A stretch of 64,000 nt of DNA from Mycolicibacterium chlorophenolicum (GTDB lineage: Bacteria > Actinomycetota > Actinomycetes > Mycobacteriales > Mycobacteriaceae). Location of the stretch: the NCBI RefSeq assembly GCF_001044235.1, contig NZ_JYNL01000051.1, positions 1 to 64,000 of the forward strand, in the 5' to 3' direction. The notes under the pieces are model-generated. The model did not search any database. It saw only the letters and a list, made by a program, of their open reading frames with translations, and was not told the DNA's origin. Positions within the stretch are counted from its first letter, which is position 1. Each line of letters starts with the position of its first letter. Of this stretch, positions 42,188 to 50,959 are shown piece after piece. A program made the translations under genes and the position numbers.

Positions 42188-43464
42188 GCGAATCCCCCGA
42201 TCCGTTGCAGGTGCTGCGCGGCGGCGACCTTCCCGTCGCCCCCGATCCGGCCTTCGCCGCACGCCTGAGGTCGCGACTGGAGGCGGCCGCGAACCTGTTC
42301 GATCGTCAACCGGAGCGAACCCGAGGAGTGAGCATGAGCGGAACCGACACCGTCCTGGCAGAACTGGCTGCCCCGTCGACGCCCCGGGCCGCGGCGATCC
42401 CGTATCTCGCGGTCGCCGACGCTCGCCGTGCCCTCGCCTGGTACGCGGACGCGTTCGGCGCCGCCGCCCAGGGGGAACCGATCGTGATGCCGGACGGCCG
42501 GATCGGTCACGCGGAGCTCGGGATCGCCGGCGGGGTGTTCTACCTCGCCGACGAGTATCCGGAGCTGGGCTTGAAAGCGCCTGCGGTGCAGGAGGTCTCG
42601 GTGAGCCTGATGCTCGCGGTGCCCGATGTGGATGCCGCATTACGACGCGCCCGCGACCTCGGCGCCCAGGTGCAGCGTGAGCCCTACGACGCCCATGGTG
42701 GGCGCAACGCCACGATCGTCGACCCGTTCGGGCACCGGTGGATGCTGACCGGACCGGTGGCCGGGGCGGCGGTGCCAATCCGGCACGGCGATGCCGGGTA
42801 CGTGGCGGTGTGGACGCCGGATGCGCAGCGGGCGGGCGCGTTCTACGGATACGTGCTGGGTTGGCAGTACGACCCGGCCACAGGGACGGTTCGGAAGCCC
42901 GGGCTGCGCATCGGCTTCTCCTCGGTCCCGGACGAGCACACGCTGTTCTGCTGCTATGCGGTGGACGATCTGGCCGCGGCGCGGGCGGCCATCACCGAGG
43001 GTGGCGGCACGGTCGGCGGCGTCGAGCAGTTCGATGTCGGCGCAGTGCTCACGGCCGTGGATCCGCAGGGACGCCGGTTCGGTGTGTTCGTTCCCCAGCC
43101 GGGAGAGGCCCGTCCCGCGCTCAACGGATCGGGGCCAGGCGATCTGTCCTACATCACCTACGAGGCGACGGAGTCCGCCGGCTTCCGGTCGTTCTACGGC
43201 CGCGTGCTGTCCTGGACCTTCGAACCGGGCCGGATCTCCGACGGCTGGGCTGTCCGGGACTGCCACCCGATGTCGGGTGCGGCCGGCGGCTGCGATGCCG
43301 CGGTGACCGTGCCGATGTGGACCGTCACCGACATCGACGCTGCCGTCGTGCGGGTCCGGGAGGCGGGTGGTGCGGTGATCGACGAGCCCACGCAGCAGGC
43401 GTACGGAAAGTCCGCTCAGTGCACTGACGATCAGGGCACCCGGTTCTATCTCGGCGAGCTCTGA
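42184..43464 (+). CDS. Triple VOC/glyoxalase-domain protein with short helical N-terminus
   Basis: 426 residues, start GTG with AAGGAGG 6 nt upstream. Residues 1-48 (PDPAFAARLRSRLEAAANLF) resemble the leading helix of sigma-linked anti-sigma proteins. Then come three VOC-like units: about 70-190, 203-305 and 318-425, the first with HGGRNATIVDPFGHRWML. A second, well-spaced GAGGAG lies before Met51 (42334), so a shorter form without the N-terminal segment may also be made. Metal or ligand binding cannot be deduced. Coupled to the ECF gene. Confidence 0.8.
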   Translation: MSESPDPLQVLRGGDLPVAPDPAFAARLRSRLEAAANLFDRQPERTRGVSMSGTDTVLAELAAPSTPRAAAIPYLAVADARRALAWYADAFGAAAQGEPIVMPDGRIGHAELGIAGGVFYLADEYPELGLKAPAVQEVSVSLMLAVPDVDAALRRARDLGAQVQREPYDAHGGRNATIVDPFGHRWMLTGPVAGAAVPIRHGDAGYVAVWTPDAQRAGAFYGYVLGWQYDPATGTVRKPGLRIGFSSVPDEHTLFCCYAVDDLAAARAAITEGGGTVGGVEQFDVGAVLTAVDPQGRRFGVFVPQPGEARPALNGSGPGDLSYITYEATESAGFRSFYGRVLSWTFEPGRISDGWAVRDCHPMSGAAGGCDAAVTVPMWTVTDIDAAVVRVREAGGAVIDEPTQQAYGKSAQCTDDQGTRFYLGEL

Positions 43465-43469
43465 CACGG

Positions 43470-45164
43470 TCAGAACGGTGGTTCGTCACGGCCGGGAGTG
43501 TGATCCGGTGGCCCGGAATCCCGAGCTGCCCGGTGGGCGTCGCCGGCTGCCCCGCGGACTTGTTTGTTGTGTGCGCGTTCGGCTTTGATGCGTGCGGCAT
43601 CGTCCGCGCTGCGTAGGCGTCGGCGGATAGGCATCTTGGCGATACGTTGCGGGTCGGGTGGGGGTATCGGTGGCGGGGGTGGCAGAGCGGCGGTGGTGGC
43701 GGGGAAGGTCGGAAAGAACAGCGCGCAGCCGGGCCGGGTGGTGTAGGTGCGGCCGTCGGCTGCTGTGAAGGTGATCGTGCCGTCGGGTGATTGCACTTCC
43801 CGCCAGCCCTCGGCGAAGGTCTTGCCGAGATGGTGGGTGCGGCATTTGCAGTTCATGTTCGACGGGTGGGTCGGTCCGTAGGGCCAGGGCTCGCTGTGGT
43901 CGATGTCGCAGCGCTCGGCGGGGACGTCACAGCCCGGGAAGCGGCAGAACATATCGCGCAGCCGCACGAACTGGGCCAGCCGCGCCGACGGGCGGTAGTG
44001 CGGTTCGGGGTCGGACCCGGGCAGCCACAGCGGGGTGACCTTCGCCCCGGCGCGGATCGCGTCGGCCAACGCCGCAGTCGGCATGACCGTGAGCCCGGGC
44101 AGCAGCGCCAGCCCGGTGTCTTTCAATGGCGCCGGCGCGCAGTCGGTCTCGACGTCAGTCTCGGCGGCGGGCTCGGCGGCGGCGGGCTCGGCAGTGCCAG
44201 CTGCAGCATTGGTCACAGCGGCGGGCTCGTCGACGGCATCGCTCTTAGCGGCGGGTTCGGCGGCGGCCTCGGCGGTGCCGGCTGCAGCATTGGTCACAGC
44301 GGCGGAATCCTTGGCGCCTGCTCCTTTGGCGTCTGCGGCGGCGTGGGCTGTGGCGGCGTCGAGGGCGGTCTGGTCGGCGATGACGTGGATGACGATGTTC
44401 GACTGCGGGGCCGGCGTGTCGGCTTGGGGGCAGTCGGGGGAACCGCAGCGGCAGGGCAGGTGGGTGCGGCCGTTGAGCAACGCGCCCGCGGCCTCGGAAC
44501 GGCGTTGCCCGATGCTGCGCGGGTCATTGGCGCAGACGCCGTCGATCATGGCCAGGATGCGCCGCTCGGCGGCGATGCCGTCGGCGGCGATCAACCGGCC
44601 CCACACCGAGGTGGTCTCCGCCCCGTCCTCGTGGGCGCCGATGTGGAAGTCGCGCTCGCGCAGCGCGATGGCGGTCAGCCGGACCGCGTCGGGGTCGTAG
44701 CGTTCGATGACGGCGTTGACCGCGCCGATGAGCTTGTCTTTGGACAGCGCTCCCCACGACGTAGCGTGCTCGGCGAGTTCGGCGTCGATGATGGCCAGCA
44801 CCTGGTGGTCATCGACCAGATGGGTGCGCCAGCTCAGCTCCGAGATGACCCGGAAATCGATGCGGCCGGCACAGAACAGCGCCGCGACGCGGGGCAGTCG
44901 GTCGCGAAGGGTCATCGCGATGCGCATCTGCCCCGAGGCGCGGCGCTGTCCGATGCTCAGCGCGGCGCCGATGTCGACGGAGGTGGCGGCCCACAGATCG
45001 AAGCTCCAGCGGGAGCGTTCATCGTCGTCATCGACGGTGCGGTGGGTCAGCTCGGCGATCGCGGCGAGTCGCCGCGCGGAGGCTCGGGCTTCCTCGATCG
45101 CGGCCTGCTCGATCGCATCCAGCAGCGCCTCATCGGCGACATCGACGAACAGCTGATCGAACAT
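43470..45164 (-). CDS. 13E12-repeat family DUF222/HNH endonuclease-domain protein
   Basis: 564 residues from the ATG at 45164 (a longer start at 45194 is possible). An N-terminal DUF222 helical domain is followed by an Ala/Glu-rich low-complexity stretch (about 275-355) with a duplicated block and a C-terminal HNH module: CRFPGCDVPAERCDIDHSEPW and MNCKCRTHHLGKTF. Such genes are multicopy and dispersed in mycobacteria and sometimes host phage attachment. Function is unproven. It lies between the mft-ECF-VOC genes and ferredoxin reductase, where M. tuberculosis has other genes. Confidence 0.88.
   Translation of the reverse strand: MFDQLFVDVADEALLDAIEQAAIEEARASARRLAAIAELTHRTVDDDDERSRWSFDLWAATSVDIGAALSIGQRRASGQMRIAMTLRDRLPRVAALFCAGRIDFRVISELSWRTHLVDDHQVLAIIDAELAEHATSWGALSKDKLIGAVNAVIERYDPDAVRLTAIALRERDFHIGAHEDGAETTSVWGRLIAADGIAAERRILAMIDGVCANDPRSIGQRRSEAAGALLNGRTHLPCRCGSPDCPQADTPAPQSNIVIHVIADQTALDAATAHAAADAKGAGAKDSAAVTNAAAGTAEAAAEPAAKSDAVDEPAAVTNAAAGTAEPAAAEPAAETDVETDCAPAPLKDTGLALLPGLTVMPTAALADAIRAGAKVTPLWLPGSDPEPHYRPSARLAQFVRLRDMFCRFPGCDVPAERCDIDHSEPWPYGPTHPSNMNCKCRTHHLGKTFAEGWREVQSPDGTITFTAADGRTYTTRPGCALFFPTFPATTAALPPPPPIPPPDPQRIAKMPIRRRLRSADDAARIKAERAHNKQVRGAAGDAHRAARDSGPPDHTPGRDEPPF
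44178..44304 (-). repeat. Direct repeat inside the HNH gene
   Basis: Two blocks of about 45 bp (roughly 44178-44223 and 44259-44304) share the 20-mer GCAGCATTGGTCACAGCGGC and flanking GC-rich sequence. They encode the AAVTNAAAGTAE repeats. Likely expansion of a low-complexity linker. Confidence 0.7.
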
Positions 45165-45348
45165 ACGTGCGATTCTGCCCGCGCGGGCCGACAATCCGCC
45201 GCACGAGTTCGGCCGCCTGTGGATGAATCCGGGATTGGGGATAACCGCAGGGCCACAACAGTTTCGGCCTCACCGAGCGTGCGTGGAATCTCCGCCGAGG
45301 GAGGCGTGTCGGCCGCAGACACGCACGCTCGCGCGAGAAGGGTGAGAC

Positions 45349-46521
45349 CTACCCCAGCAGGTCGGTGATCGGCGCGCCGGCGGCGATCTTGGCCCGCACC
45401 TTCATCACCTTGCCGGGGAACCCGCCGCCGACCACGCCGACCACGACACCGTCGCGCTCGTAGTAGGCCAGGAACTTGCGCCCGTCGTCCTCGACGATGT
45501 GCACGGTGTCGGTGGCCTCCGGTTCCCCGAGGGCCTGGATCTTGACGTCGTACTGGTCGCTCCAGAAGTACGGTACCGAGACGGCCGCGGGTGCGTCCTG
45601 GCCCAGCATCGCGGGCACCAGCACGCGGGCCTGATCCGCCACGTTGCTCCAATGCTCGACGCGGACTTGGCCTTTCACCTCGTCCCGCCAGGACGCGCAG
45701 TCGCCGATGGCCCACACGTGCGGTGCGCTGGTGCGGCCGGCGTCGTCGCACACCACACCGTTGTCCACGGCGATCCCGCTGCCCTCGAGCCAGTCGGTGG
45801 CCGGATGCGAGCCGATGCCCACCACGACGATGTCGGCGTCGATCTGCTCGCCGTCCGACAGCGTCACCGAGCGCACGCGGTCGTCGCCACTCACCTCGGA
45901 CACGCCGACGCCACACCGGACGTCGACACCCTCGGCCCGGTGCAGTCGGGTCACCAACTCCCCGATCTTCTCCCCCAGCACCGACGCGAGCGGTGCGGGC
46001 TGCGGTTCGACGAGCACCACGTCCACGCCGAGCCTGCGCAGGCTCGCCGCCACCTCGCAGCCGATGAAGCCGGCGCCGACCACGACGGCGCGGCGGGCGT
46101 CGGCCGCCTCCCGGCGCAGCGCCAGGCTCTGGCCGACGTTGCGCAGCACGTGAATCCCCGGCAGGTCGGGGAACGACCGAATCCGCTTGGGTACCAGGCC
46201 CGTCGCGATCACCAGCTCGTCGTATCCGAGCGTGCTGCCGTCGGCCAGCGTCACTGTCTTGGCGTCTGTGTCGACCGACCGGGCGCCGTTTCCGAGCAGC
46301 AGCGTGATGTCCTTCTCGGCGTAGAACTCCGCCGGCTTCAGGCTGACGTCGTCGGTCTCGGCGCGCAGCACCTCCTTCGACAGCGGCGGCCGGTCGTAGG
46401 GCAGATGGTCCTCGTCGCTGACGATGGTGATCGGCCCGGAGAACTCCGCACGACGCAGCTGCTCGGCGGTGCGGGCGGCGGCCAGCCCGCCGCCGACGAT
46501 CACGACCCCTGAAGTGCTCAT
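45349..46521 (-). CDS. Rubredoxin/ferredoxin-NAD(P) reductase-type FAD protein
   Basis: 390 residues with two Rossmann motifs: GGGLAAARTAEQLRR (FAD) and VVVGAGFIGCEVAASLRRLG (NAD), plus HVWAIGDCASWRDE. Matches the FAD-dependent ferredoxin reductase family (Rv0688 position). It could supply electrons to P450-type enzymes. Starts 57 nt before the Lrp-type stop; separate transcript likely. Confidence 0.9.
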   Translation of the reverse strand: MSTSGVVIVGGGLAAARTAEQLRRAEFSGPITIVSDEDHLPYDRPPLSKEVLRAETDDVSLKPAEFYAEKDITLLLGNGARSVDTDAKTVTLADGSTLGYDELVIATGLVPKRIRSFPDLPGIHVLRNVGQSLALRREAADARRAVVVGAGFIGCEVAASLRRLGVDVVLVEPQPAPLASVLGEKIGELVTRLHRAEGVDVRCGVGVSEVSGDDRVRSVTLSDGEQIDADIVVVGIGSHPATDWLEGSGIAVDNGVVCDDAGRTSAPHVWAIGDCASWRDEVKGQVRVEHWSNVADQARVLVPAMLGQDAPAAVSVPYFWSDQYDVKIQALGEPEATDTVHIVEDDGRKFLAYYERDGVVVGVVGGGFPGKVMKVRAKIAAGAPITDLLG

Positions 46522-46577
46522 CTGGGCTTTTTACACGATCGGGCGAATCCGTTGTGCGCCACCCCACGCGTGGGCGC

Positions 46578-47024
46578 TCAGCCCCGCGCCCGCTCGATGA
46601 TGTTGGACAGCACCACGATGCTCTCGCTGCGTTCGATGTCGGCGCTCGAGCGGATCCGTTCCAGGGCCTCCTCGAGGTGGCGCATGTCCCGGGCCAGCAC
46701 ATGCAGCATCGCATCGGCCGTTCCGGTCACCGTCGCCGCGCCGACCACCTCCGGGATGTCCTGCCACGCCGCGCGCAACTGGTCGGGAGCGATGGTGCCG
46801 TGGCAGAACACCTGGACATAGGCCTCGGTGGTCCACCCGAGCGCGTTGCGGTCGATCACCGTGGTGAAGTTGCGGATCACGCCGGAGTCGAGCATCCGGT
46901 CGACACGACGCTTCACCGCGGGCGCCGACAGGTTCACCCGCTGCCCGATCTCGGCGAACGTCGCGCGCGCGTTCTCGGCGAGTTCGGCGAGGATCAACTC
47001 GTCGGTCGCGTCCAGCCGATCCAT
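46578..47024 (-). CDS. Lrp/AsnC-family regulator
   Basis: 148 residues: N-terminal HTH (about 1-50: LDATDELILAELAENARATFAEIGQRVNLSAPAVKRRVDRML) and C-terminal RAM ligand domain. The start at 47024 has AAGGAG 5 nt upstream. It diverges from a dimethylargininase-like and ornithine aminotransferase pair, so arginine-family control is inferred; M. tuberculosis has an AsnC-type gene in the matching module at Rv2320c-2324 (recalled). Confidence 0.9.
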   Translation of the reverse strand: MDRLDATDELILAELAENARATFAEIGQRVNLSAPAVKRRVDRMLDSGVIRNFTTVIDRNALGWTTEAYVQVFCHGTIAPDQLRAAWQDIPEVVGAATVTGTADAMLHVLARDMRHLEEALERIRSSADIERSESIVVLSNIIERARG

Positions 47025-47089
47025 ATCACTCCTTGTACGCAACAAAACAATGCAAGATCGATTCTGACACAACAAACAGCAGGTAGACA

Positions 47090-47113
47090 CGCAATAGGTG
47101 TTGATTGATTGCG
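47090..47113. promoter_or_regulatory. Inverted repeat in the Lrp / arginine-catabolism gap
   Basis: CGCAAT-(12 nt)-ATTGCG in an AT-rich 115-bp intergenic region, 27 nt before the dimethylargininase-like ATG. Plausible Lrp-type half sites; short arms keep confidence low. Confidence 0.4.
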
Positions 47114-47139
47114 CGAGCGGCCCGAAATATCGTTGATCC

Positions 47140-47994
47140 ATGACGATGGACCTCGCCACCGCCACCTCCCCGGCCCAGGACACCACACCCGCCCGCACCG
47201 CCCGGCCCCGACGGTATGTGATGACGTGCCCGGAGTATTTCTCCGTCGAGTACGTCATCAACCCGTGGATGGACACCTCGACCCCGGTCGACACGGGCCG
47301 CGCCGTCGCGCAATGGGAAGCGCTGCGCCAGACCTATCTCGATCTCGGCCACACCGTCGATCTCGTCGCACCCGTCGCCGGCCTTCCCGACATGGTCTAC
47401 GCCGCCAACGGCGGAATGGTGGTCAACGGCAAGGCCGTCGTCGCGCGCTTCGCCTATCAGGAGCGGGCCGCCGAGGCCGTCGCCTACGCCGCATGGATGG
47501 CGGACCACGGCTTCGCCGCCACCGAGACCCGGCACGTCAACGAAGGCCAGGGTGATCTGCTGCTCGCCGGATCGATGATCCTGGCCGGCCACGGCTTCCG
47601 CACGGACCGGCGGGCGCACCACGAGATCGCCGAGCACCTCGGCATGCCGCTGGTCGGCCTCGAACTGGTCGATCCGCGGTTCTACCACCTCGACACCGCG
47701 CTCGCCGTCCTGGACGACACCACCGTCGCCTACTACCCGCCGGCGTTCGACGAGCACTCCCGGACCACGCTGCGCGAACTGTTCCCCGACGCCATCGAGG
47801 TGGCCACCGCCGACGCCTACGTGCTCGGGCTCAACGCCGTCTCCGACGGCCTCAACGTCGTCCTGCCCGCCGCCGCCACCGGCTTCGCCGATCAGTTGCG
47901 CGACAACGGCTTCCGGCCGATCGGCGTCGACCTGTCCGAGCTGCTAAAAGGCGGCGGCTCGGTGAAATGCTGCACCCTGGAGGTACATTCATGA
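47140..47994 (+). CDS. Dimethylargininase/arginine deiminase-like hydrolase
   Basis: 284-residue guanidino-modifying enzyme. His183 (FYHLDTALAV) and the C-terminal nucleophile in SVKCCTLEVH (Cys277 or Cys278) match the catalytic pair; an NP(W/M)MD-type N-terminal segment lies at 41-46. It probably hydrolyses arginine or a methylated arginine to citrulline or ornithine. Overlaps the ornithine aminotransferase start by ATGA. Another Met two codons downstream is possible. Confidence 0.88.
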   Translation: MTMDLATATSPAQDTTPARTARPRRYVMTCPEYFSVEYVINPWMDTSTPVDTGRAVAQWEALRQTYLDLGHTVDLVAPVAGLPDMVYAANGGMVVNGKAVVARFAYQERAAEAVAYAAWMADHGFAATETRHVNEGQGDLLLAGSMILAGHGFRTDRRAHHEIAEHLGMPLVGLELVDPRFYHLDTALAVLDDTTVAYYPPAFDEHSRTTLRELFPDAIEVATADAYVLGLNAVSDGLNVVLPAAATGFADQLRDNGFRPIGVDLSELLKGGGSVKCCTLEVHS

Positions 47995-49211
47995 CCGCGA
48001 TGCACGCCGCCACACACACCGCCGACGCGATCGCCCTCGACAACCGCTGCGTCGCGCACAACTACTCGCCGCTGCCCGTCGTCGCCGCCAGCGCGGACGG
48101 CGCCTGGATCACCGACGTCGAGGGCAAGCGGTATCTCGACTGCCTGGCCGCGTATTCGGCGGTCAACTTCGGCCACCGGCACCCCGCGATCATCGCGACC
48201 GCACACGCCCAGCTGGATCTGGTGACGCTGGTCAGCCGCGCGTTCCACTCCGACCGGCTGGCACCGTTCTGCGCCGCGCTGGCCGAGCTGTGCGGCAAGG
48301 ACATGGTGCTGCCGATGAACAGCGGCGCCGAGGCCGTCGAGAGCGGCATCAAGGTGGCGCGCAAGTGGGGTGTCGACGTCAAGGGGGTGCCCGCGGGGAC
48401 CTCGAACATCGTGGTGGCGCAGAACAACTTCCACGGCCGCACCACGACGATCATCAGCTTCTCCGACGACGAGACCGCCCGGCGCGGATTCGGTCCGTAC
48501 ACACCGGGTTTCCGGTCGGTACCGTTCGGGGACGCCGACGCGCTGGCCCGGGCGATCGACGAGAACACCGTCGCCGTGTTGCTCGAACCGATCCAGGGCG
48601 AGGCCGGCATCATCGTGCCGCCCGAGGACTACCTGCCGCGGGTGCGCGCGCTGTGCACCGAGCGCAATGTGCTGATGATCGCCGACGAGATCCAGTCCGG
48701 TCTGGCTCGCACGGGCCGGACGTTCGCGTGCGACCACTGGAACGTGGTGCCGGACATCTACCTGCTGGGCAAGGCGCTCGGCGGCGGAGTGGTCCCCCTC
48801 TCGGCGGTGGTCGCCGACCGGGACGTGCTCGGCGTCCTGCATCCGGGCGAGCACGGCTCGACATTCGGGGGTAACCCGTTGGCGGCGGCCGTCGGCACCA
48901 CCGTGGTCGACATCCTGGCCGGCGGCGAATTCCAGCGGCACGCAGCCGAACTCGGCGTGCACCTGCACGCCCGCCTGAACGAGTTGATCGGACGCGGCGT
49001 GCTCGAGGTGCGCGGCAAGGGCATGTGGGCCGGGGTGGACATCGACCCCGTGCACGGCACCGGCAAGCAGATCAGCCTACGCCTGGCCGAACGCGGGGTG
49101 CTGGTCAAGGACACCCACGGTTCCACGCTGCGCTTCGCCCCGCCACTCGTCATCACCGCCGACGAAATCGACTGGGCTGTGGACCAACTGGCCGAGGTGC
49201 TGGCCCGCTAG
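47991..49211 (+). CDS. rocD: Ornithine aminotransferase
   Basis: 406-residue class III PLP aminotransferase. PLP lysine in YLLGKALGGG; NSGAEAVESGIKVARKWG and IADEIQSGLARTGR are family motifs. Converts ornithine and 2-oxoglutarate to glutamate semialdehyde. M. tuberculosis has this gene split in two (rocD1/rocD2, recalled), whereas here it is a single intact frame. Last 4 nt overlap the convergent SDR gene. Confidence 0.92.
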   Translation: MTAMHAATHTADAIALDNRCVAHNYSPLPVVAASADGAWITDVEGKRYLDCLAAYSAVNFGHRHPAIIATAHAQLDLVTLVSRAFHSDRLAPFCAALAELCGKDMVLPMNSGAEAVESGIKVARKWGVDVKGVPAGTSNIVVAQNNFHGRTTTIISFSDDETARRGFGPYTPGFRSVPFGDADALARAIDENTVAVLLEPIQGEAGIIVPPEDYLPRVRALCTERNVLMIADEIQSGLARTGRTFACDHWNVVPDIYLLGKALGGGVVPLSAVVADRDVLGVLHPGEHGSTFGGNPLAAAVGTTVVDILAGGEFQRHAAELGVHLHARLNELIGRGVLEVRGKGMWAGVDIDPVHGTGKQISLRLAERGVLVKDTHGSTLRFAPPLVITADEIDWAVDQLAEVLAR

Positions 49212-50059
49212 TACTTGGCGGTGCCGCGGTCGACGGCGATCTGCGAGCCGGAGATCGTCGCCGACCCGTCCCCCGCCAGCCACGCGACCACGTCGGACAC
49301 CTCCTCGGGCGTCATGAACTCCTTGAGTCCCTTCTTGCCCTGATGGTTCACCGGGTGGTACGGCATCGGCGAAAAGCTGTGCAGGAACGCGGGATACTTG
49401 CCGAAGATCTCCATCATCGCCTCGGGCTGCACCATCGGCGTGTCGATCGAGTAGGGGTGGATGGAGTTGACCCGGATCCCGAACTCCCCCGCCTCGATCG
49501 CCAGTGCGTTGGTCAGCGCCACCAGGCCGTGCTTGGACGCCGAGTAGTGCGCGTTGCCCGGGGTGGCCTTGGTGCCTGCCGACGAGCTGACGATGATGAT
49601 CGACCCGCCGTTGCCGGCCTCGATCATCGCGGGCACCGCCGCCTTGATCGTGCGCCAGGTGCCGTTGAGGTTCACGTCGATGACGGTGTCCCACTGCTCC
49701 TCGGACATCTCCCAGATCCGGCCCCAGCTGAGGATGCCGGCGTTGGCCACCACGATGTCGAGCCGGCCGAACTGTTCCATGGCGTCGGCCACCAGCTGCT
49801 GTTGCGCGCCCAGATCGCGGATGTCGATCTCCCGGGCGATCACCTTGCGGCCCGCCTCCTCGACCAGGCGCGCGGTCTCGGCCAGATCGTCGGCCGTCGG
49901 CATCGGGTAGGTGACGGTGTCCGACACCGGCTTGCAGATGTCGATCGCGACGATGTCGGCGCCGTCGCCGGCCAACCGGACGGCGTGCGCGCGGCCCTGC
50001 CCGCGCGCCGCTCCGGTCACCAGCGCGACGCGGCCTTCCAGGGGTGCATCAGAGGTCAC
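49208..50059 (-). CDS. Mycofactocin-associated SDR oxidoreductase
   Basis: 283 residues. Rossmann TGAARGQGRAHA; catalytic Ser/Tyr172/Lys176 (HYSASK). An extra segment at about 41-75 (KPVSDTVTYPMPTADDLAETA) is the insertion that marks the mycofactocin-coupled SDR subfamily, which holds NAD(H) without exchange and uses mycofactocin as acceptor. Orthologue of Rv0687. Starts at GTG 50059 with a KstR-like box 22 nt upstream. Confidence 0.88.
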   Translation of the reverse strand: MTSDAPLEGRVALVTGAARGQGRAHAVRLAGDGADIVAIDICKPVSDTVTYPMPTADDLAETARLVEEAGRKVIAREIDIRDLGAQQQLVADAMEQFGRLDIVVANAGILSWGRIWEMSEEQWDTVIDVNLNGTWRTIKAAVPAMIEAGNGGSIIIVSSSAGTKATPGNAHYSASKHGLVALTNALAIEAGEFGIRVNSIHPYSIDTPMVQPEAMMEIFGKYPAFLHSFSPMPYHPVNHQGKKGLKEFMTPEEVSDVVAWLAGDGSATISGSQIAVDRGTAKY

Positions 50060-50080
50060 CGGGTCAGGCTAACAGCAGAA

Positions 50081-50096
50081 CTAGAACGCGTTCTAG
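50081..50096. promoter_or_regulatory. KstR-like operator upstream of the SDR gene
   Basis: CTAGAACGCGTTCTAG is a perfect 16-bp palindrome and fits the KstR motif TnnAACnnGTTnnA. It lies 22 nt before the SDR start and 5 nt from the SHOCT gene stop. Suggests control by the cholesterol/fatty-acyl regulator KstR. Confidence 0.75.
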
Positions 50097-50100
50097 ATGT

Positions 50101-50925
50101 CTACAGGTCGGCGATGATCTGCTGCCGTTTGGCGGCGTACTCGGCGTCGGTGATCGACCCGGTGGCCCGCAGCGTCTCCAGTTCCTGGAGGCGCTGCGCC
50201 GTCGTCGGTTCGGGCGAGGGCATCGGCGGCGCCCCGGCCGGCACTGGGGGCGGCGGGGCGTGCTGCGCGCCGGCGCGCCGGACGATGGCCTGCACCTGTG
50301 CGCGGGCCGCCGGGTTGGCCCGCAGGTCGATCATGCTGTCCATACCGATGCCGTTGGCCTTGAGCACCTGCAGGATCTCCATCAACGGCTCGGTCTGGCC
50401 GGTCAGGTCGTAGGTGCGGTTGTCCTCGGCCACGGTGAACGTCGCGGGCATCATGCCGCTCACCAGAGCGCTGCGCTCCCAGTCGATCTGGTAGTCGTTG
50501 GTGGCGGGGTCGACGAGGGCGACCAACTTGCGGCTGGTGATCATCGGCAGCCGGCTCACCGACGCGATCACCGTGTCCTGCGTCGAGAACGGGGTGATGC
50601 CCGGCCCCGAGACCTGCAGGTTGATCTTGACCAGGGGTTGCTCGTTGATGCGCGTGTTGGTCTCCTGGATGCCGACCACCTGAGCCAGTGCGAGCACGCC
50701 GGTGGCCTCGAGCGCCTGGGTTTTGGCAGCCTTCCGCGTCCCGGCGCTGGTGATGCCCAGCGCGATCAGGACGTCGACGGCCGTGATGAGCAGACCCGTC
50801 CAGAACATCCACTTCAGGAGCGGATCGGCGCCCGTCGCGAAGTAGATGACCAGGAAGATCGGCCCGACGATGCCGCACAGCAGGACGAACAGCTGAACCC
50901 GGACATACCGCCAGAAAGTCGACAC
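50101..50925 (-). CDS. Membrane protein with C-terminal SHOCT domain
   Basis: 274 residues. Two N-terminal hydrophobic helices (about 8-30 and 38-56), a central domain with VQAIVRR and RTYDLTG segments, and a C-terminal SHOCT helix pair (RLQELETLRATGSITDAEYAAKR). Rv0686 of M. tuberculosis is a membrane protein in this position. Function unknown; SHOCT segments often mediate oligomerisation. Confidence 0.75.
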   Translation of the reverse strand: MSTFWRYVRVQLFVLLCGIVGPIFLVIYFATGADPLLKWMFWTGLLITAVDVLIALGITSAGTRKAAKTQALEATGVLALAQVVGIQETNTRINEQPLVKINLQVSGPGITPFSTQDTVIASVSRLPMITSRKLVALVDPATNDYQIDWERSALVSGMMPATFTVAEDNRTYDLTGQTEPLMEILQVLKANGIGMDSMIDLRANPAARAQVQAIVRRAGAQHAPPPPVPAGAPPMPSPEPTTAQRLQELETLRATGSITDAEYAAKRQQIIADL

Positions 50926-50959
50926 GGGTCAGATTATGACCCCAGCCGGCCGTCCCCGG

